Shown: positions 63,952 through 64,000 of the stretch, piece by piece
How the letters are laid out: every line of letters begins with the position of its first letter
How positions within the stretch are numbered: position 1 is the first letter of the stretch
Origin: Microbulbifer yueqingensis
Lineage (GTDB): Bacteria > Pseudomonadota > Gammaproteobacteria > Pseudomonadales > Cellvibrionaceae
NCBI RefSeq assembly: GCF_900100355.1
Contig: NZ_FNFH01000001.1
Span: 138,963 to 202,962, forward strand
Direction of reading: 5' to 3'
DNA length: 64,000 nucleotides
The notes under the pieces: model-generated
The model's input: only the letters and a program-made list of their open reading frames with translations
Databases searched by the model: none
What the model was told of the DNA's origin: nothing
Translations under genes and position numbers: made by a program

Positions 63952-64000
63952 TCAGCCACCCACGACCGGCGCAACTACATCCACCTCGTCGCCCGGGCGG
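63952..64000 (-). CDS. thiS: Sulfur carrier ThiS, 3' end (partial)
   Basis: Only the last 15 codons lie in the window; the start is beyond base 64000. They read [15 protein letters not shown], ending in the Gly-Gly that is adenylated and thiocarboxylated by ThiF. It is 23 bases upstream of thiG. Confidence 0.85.
   Translation of the reverse strand, partial: RPGDEVDVVAPVVGG

Noticed and set aside
1-64000. CRISPR arrays, tRNA/rRNA genes, insertion sequences, prophage
   Set aside because: No spaced identical repeats, no tRNA-like T-loop sequences in intergenic regions, no transposase or phage proteins, and no terminal inverted repeats were found.

Overview
The window reads as chromosomal DNA of a GC-rich, aerobic, Gram-negative gammaproteobacterium. 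Supporting genes are a complete TamA/TamB pair, RdgC, YaiL (DUF2058), YjjU-type patatin, cytochrome c5, RNase II, PepD and a ThiD-ThiE fusion. Two AbgT transporters, a leucine dehydrogenase, a TTC38-like TPR protein and a BLUF photoreceptor would suit a marine peptide-using bacterium of the Cellvibrionales type (Microbulbifer or Halieaceae relatives). That placement is inference. I see no phage, insertion sequence, CRISPR array, rRNA or tRNA; this is mostly core and metabolic chromosome in short operons on both strands.

Layout. 0-9 kb: glyoxalase I, a class-V PLP enzyme, a SIMPL lipoprotein, a zinc alcohol dehydrogenase, a secreted amidohydrolase, a glutathione transferase, an MscS channel and a RimK-type ligase with an extra C-terminal RCK_C domain. 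9-18 kb: M16 peptidase lipoprotein, leucine dehydrogenase, RNase II, PepD and a membrane HExxH peptidase. 18-28.5 kb: a small predicted outer-membrane protein, a terminator with no obvious gene before it, RdgC, a DUF4136 lipoprotein, 6-phosphogluconate dehydrogenase, a metal-binding/hydrolase fusion, a crotonase-fold protein, an erythromycin-esterase-like protein, a small zinc-ribbon protein and a tandem hotdog thioesterase. 28.5-37.4 kb: AbgT transporter 1, YaiL, DUF1415, patatin, a PH-like membrane protein, a haloalkane-dehalogenase-like enzyme, a three-gene envelope operon behind two perfect inverted repeats, and a TTC38-like protein. 37.4-48.7 kb: a haem-barrel protein divergent from a BLUF photoreceptor, a lipase, a second MscS, a GNAT, an SMR pump, AbgT transporter 2, TrpS, a hypothetical, CYTH, Nudix, a divergent SRAP protein and an MtfA-like peptidase. 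48.7-64 kb: tamA-tamB, a small membrane protein, acetoacetyl-CoA synthetase divergent from a LysR regulator, a padR-HAAS pair, Dps, cytochrome c5 and thiS-thiG-thiDE.

How the genes fit together. Peptide and amino-acid use is a recurring theme: PepD, M16, the prolidase-like amidohydrolase, AbgT importers and leucine dehydrogenase, with acetoacetyl-CoA synthetase taking up ketone bodies from leucine breakdown or storage polymer. Envelope biology is the second theme: TamAB, lipoproteins, two MscS channels and the haem-barrel protein. The best leads for something undescribed are the BLUF/haem-barrel divergent pair, the RimK-RCK_C fusion, the SRAP homologue lacking the usual CGR start, the metal-site/hydrolase fusion, and several very regular operator-like dyads at padR, leucine dehydrogenase, the LysR gene and the 34.4 kb operon.
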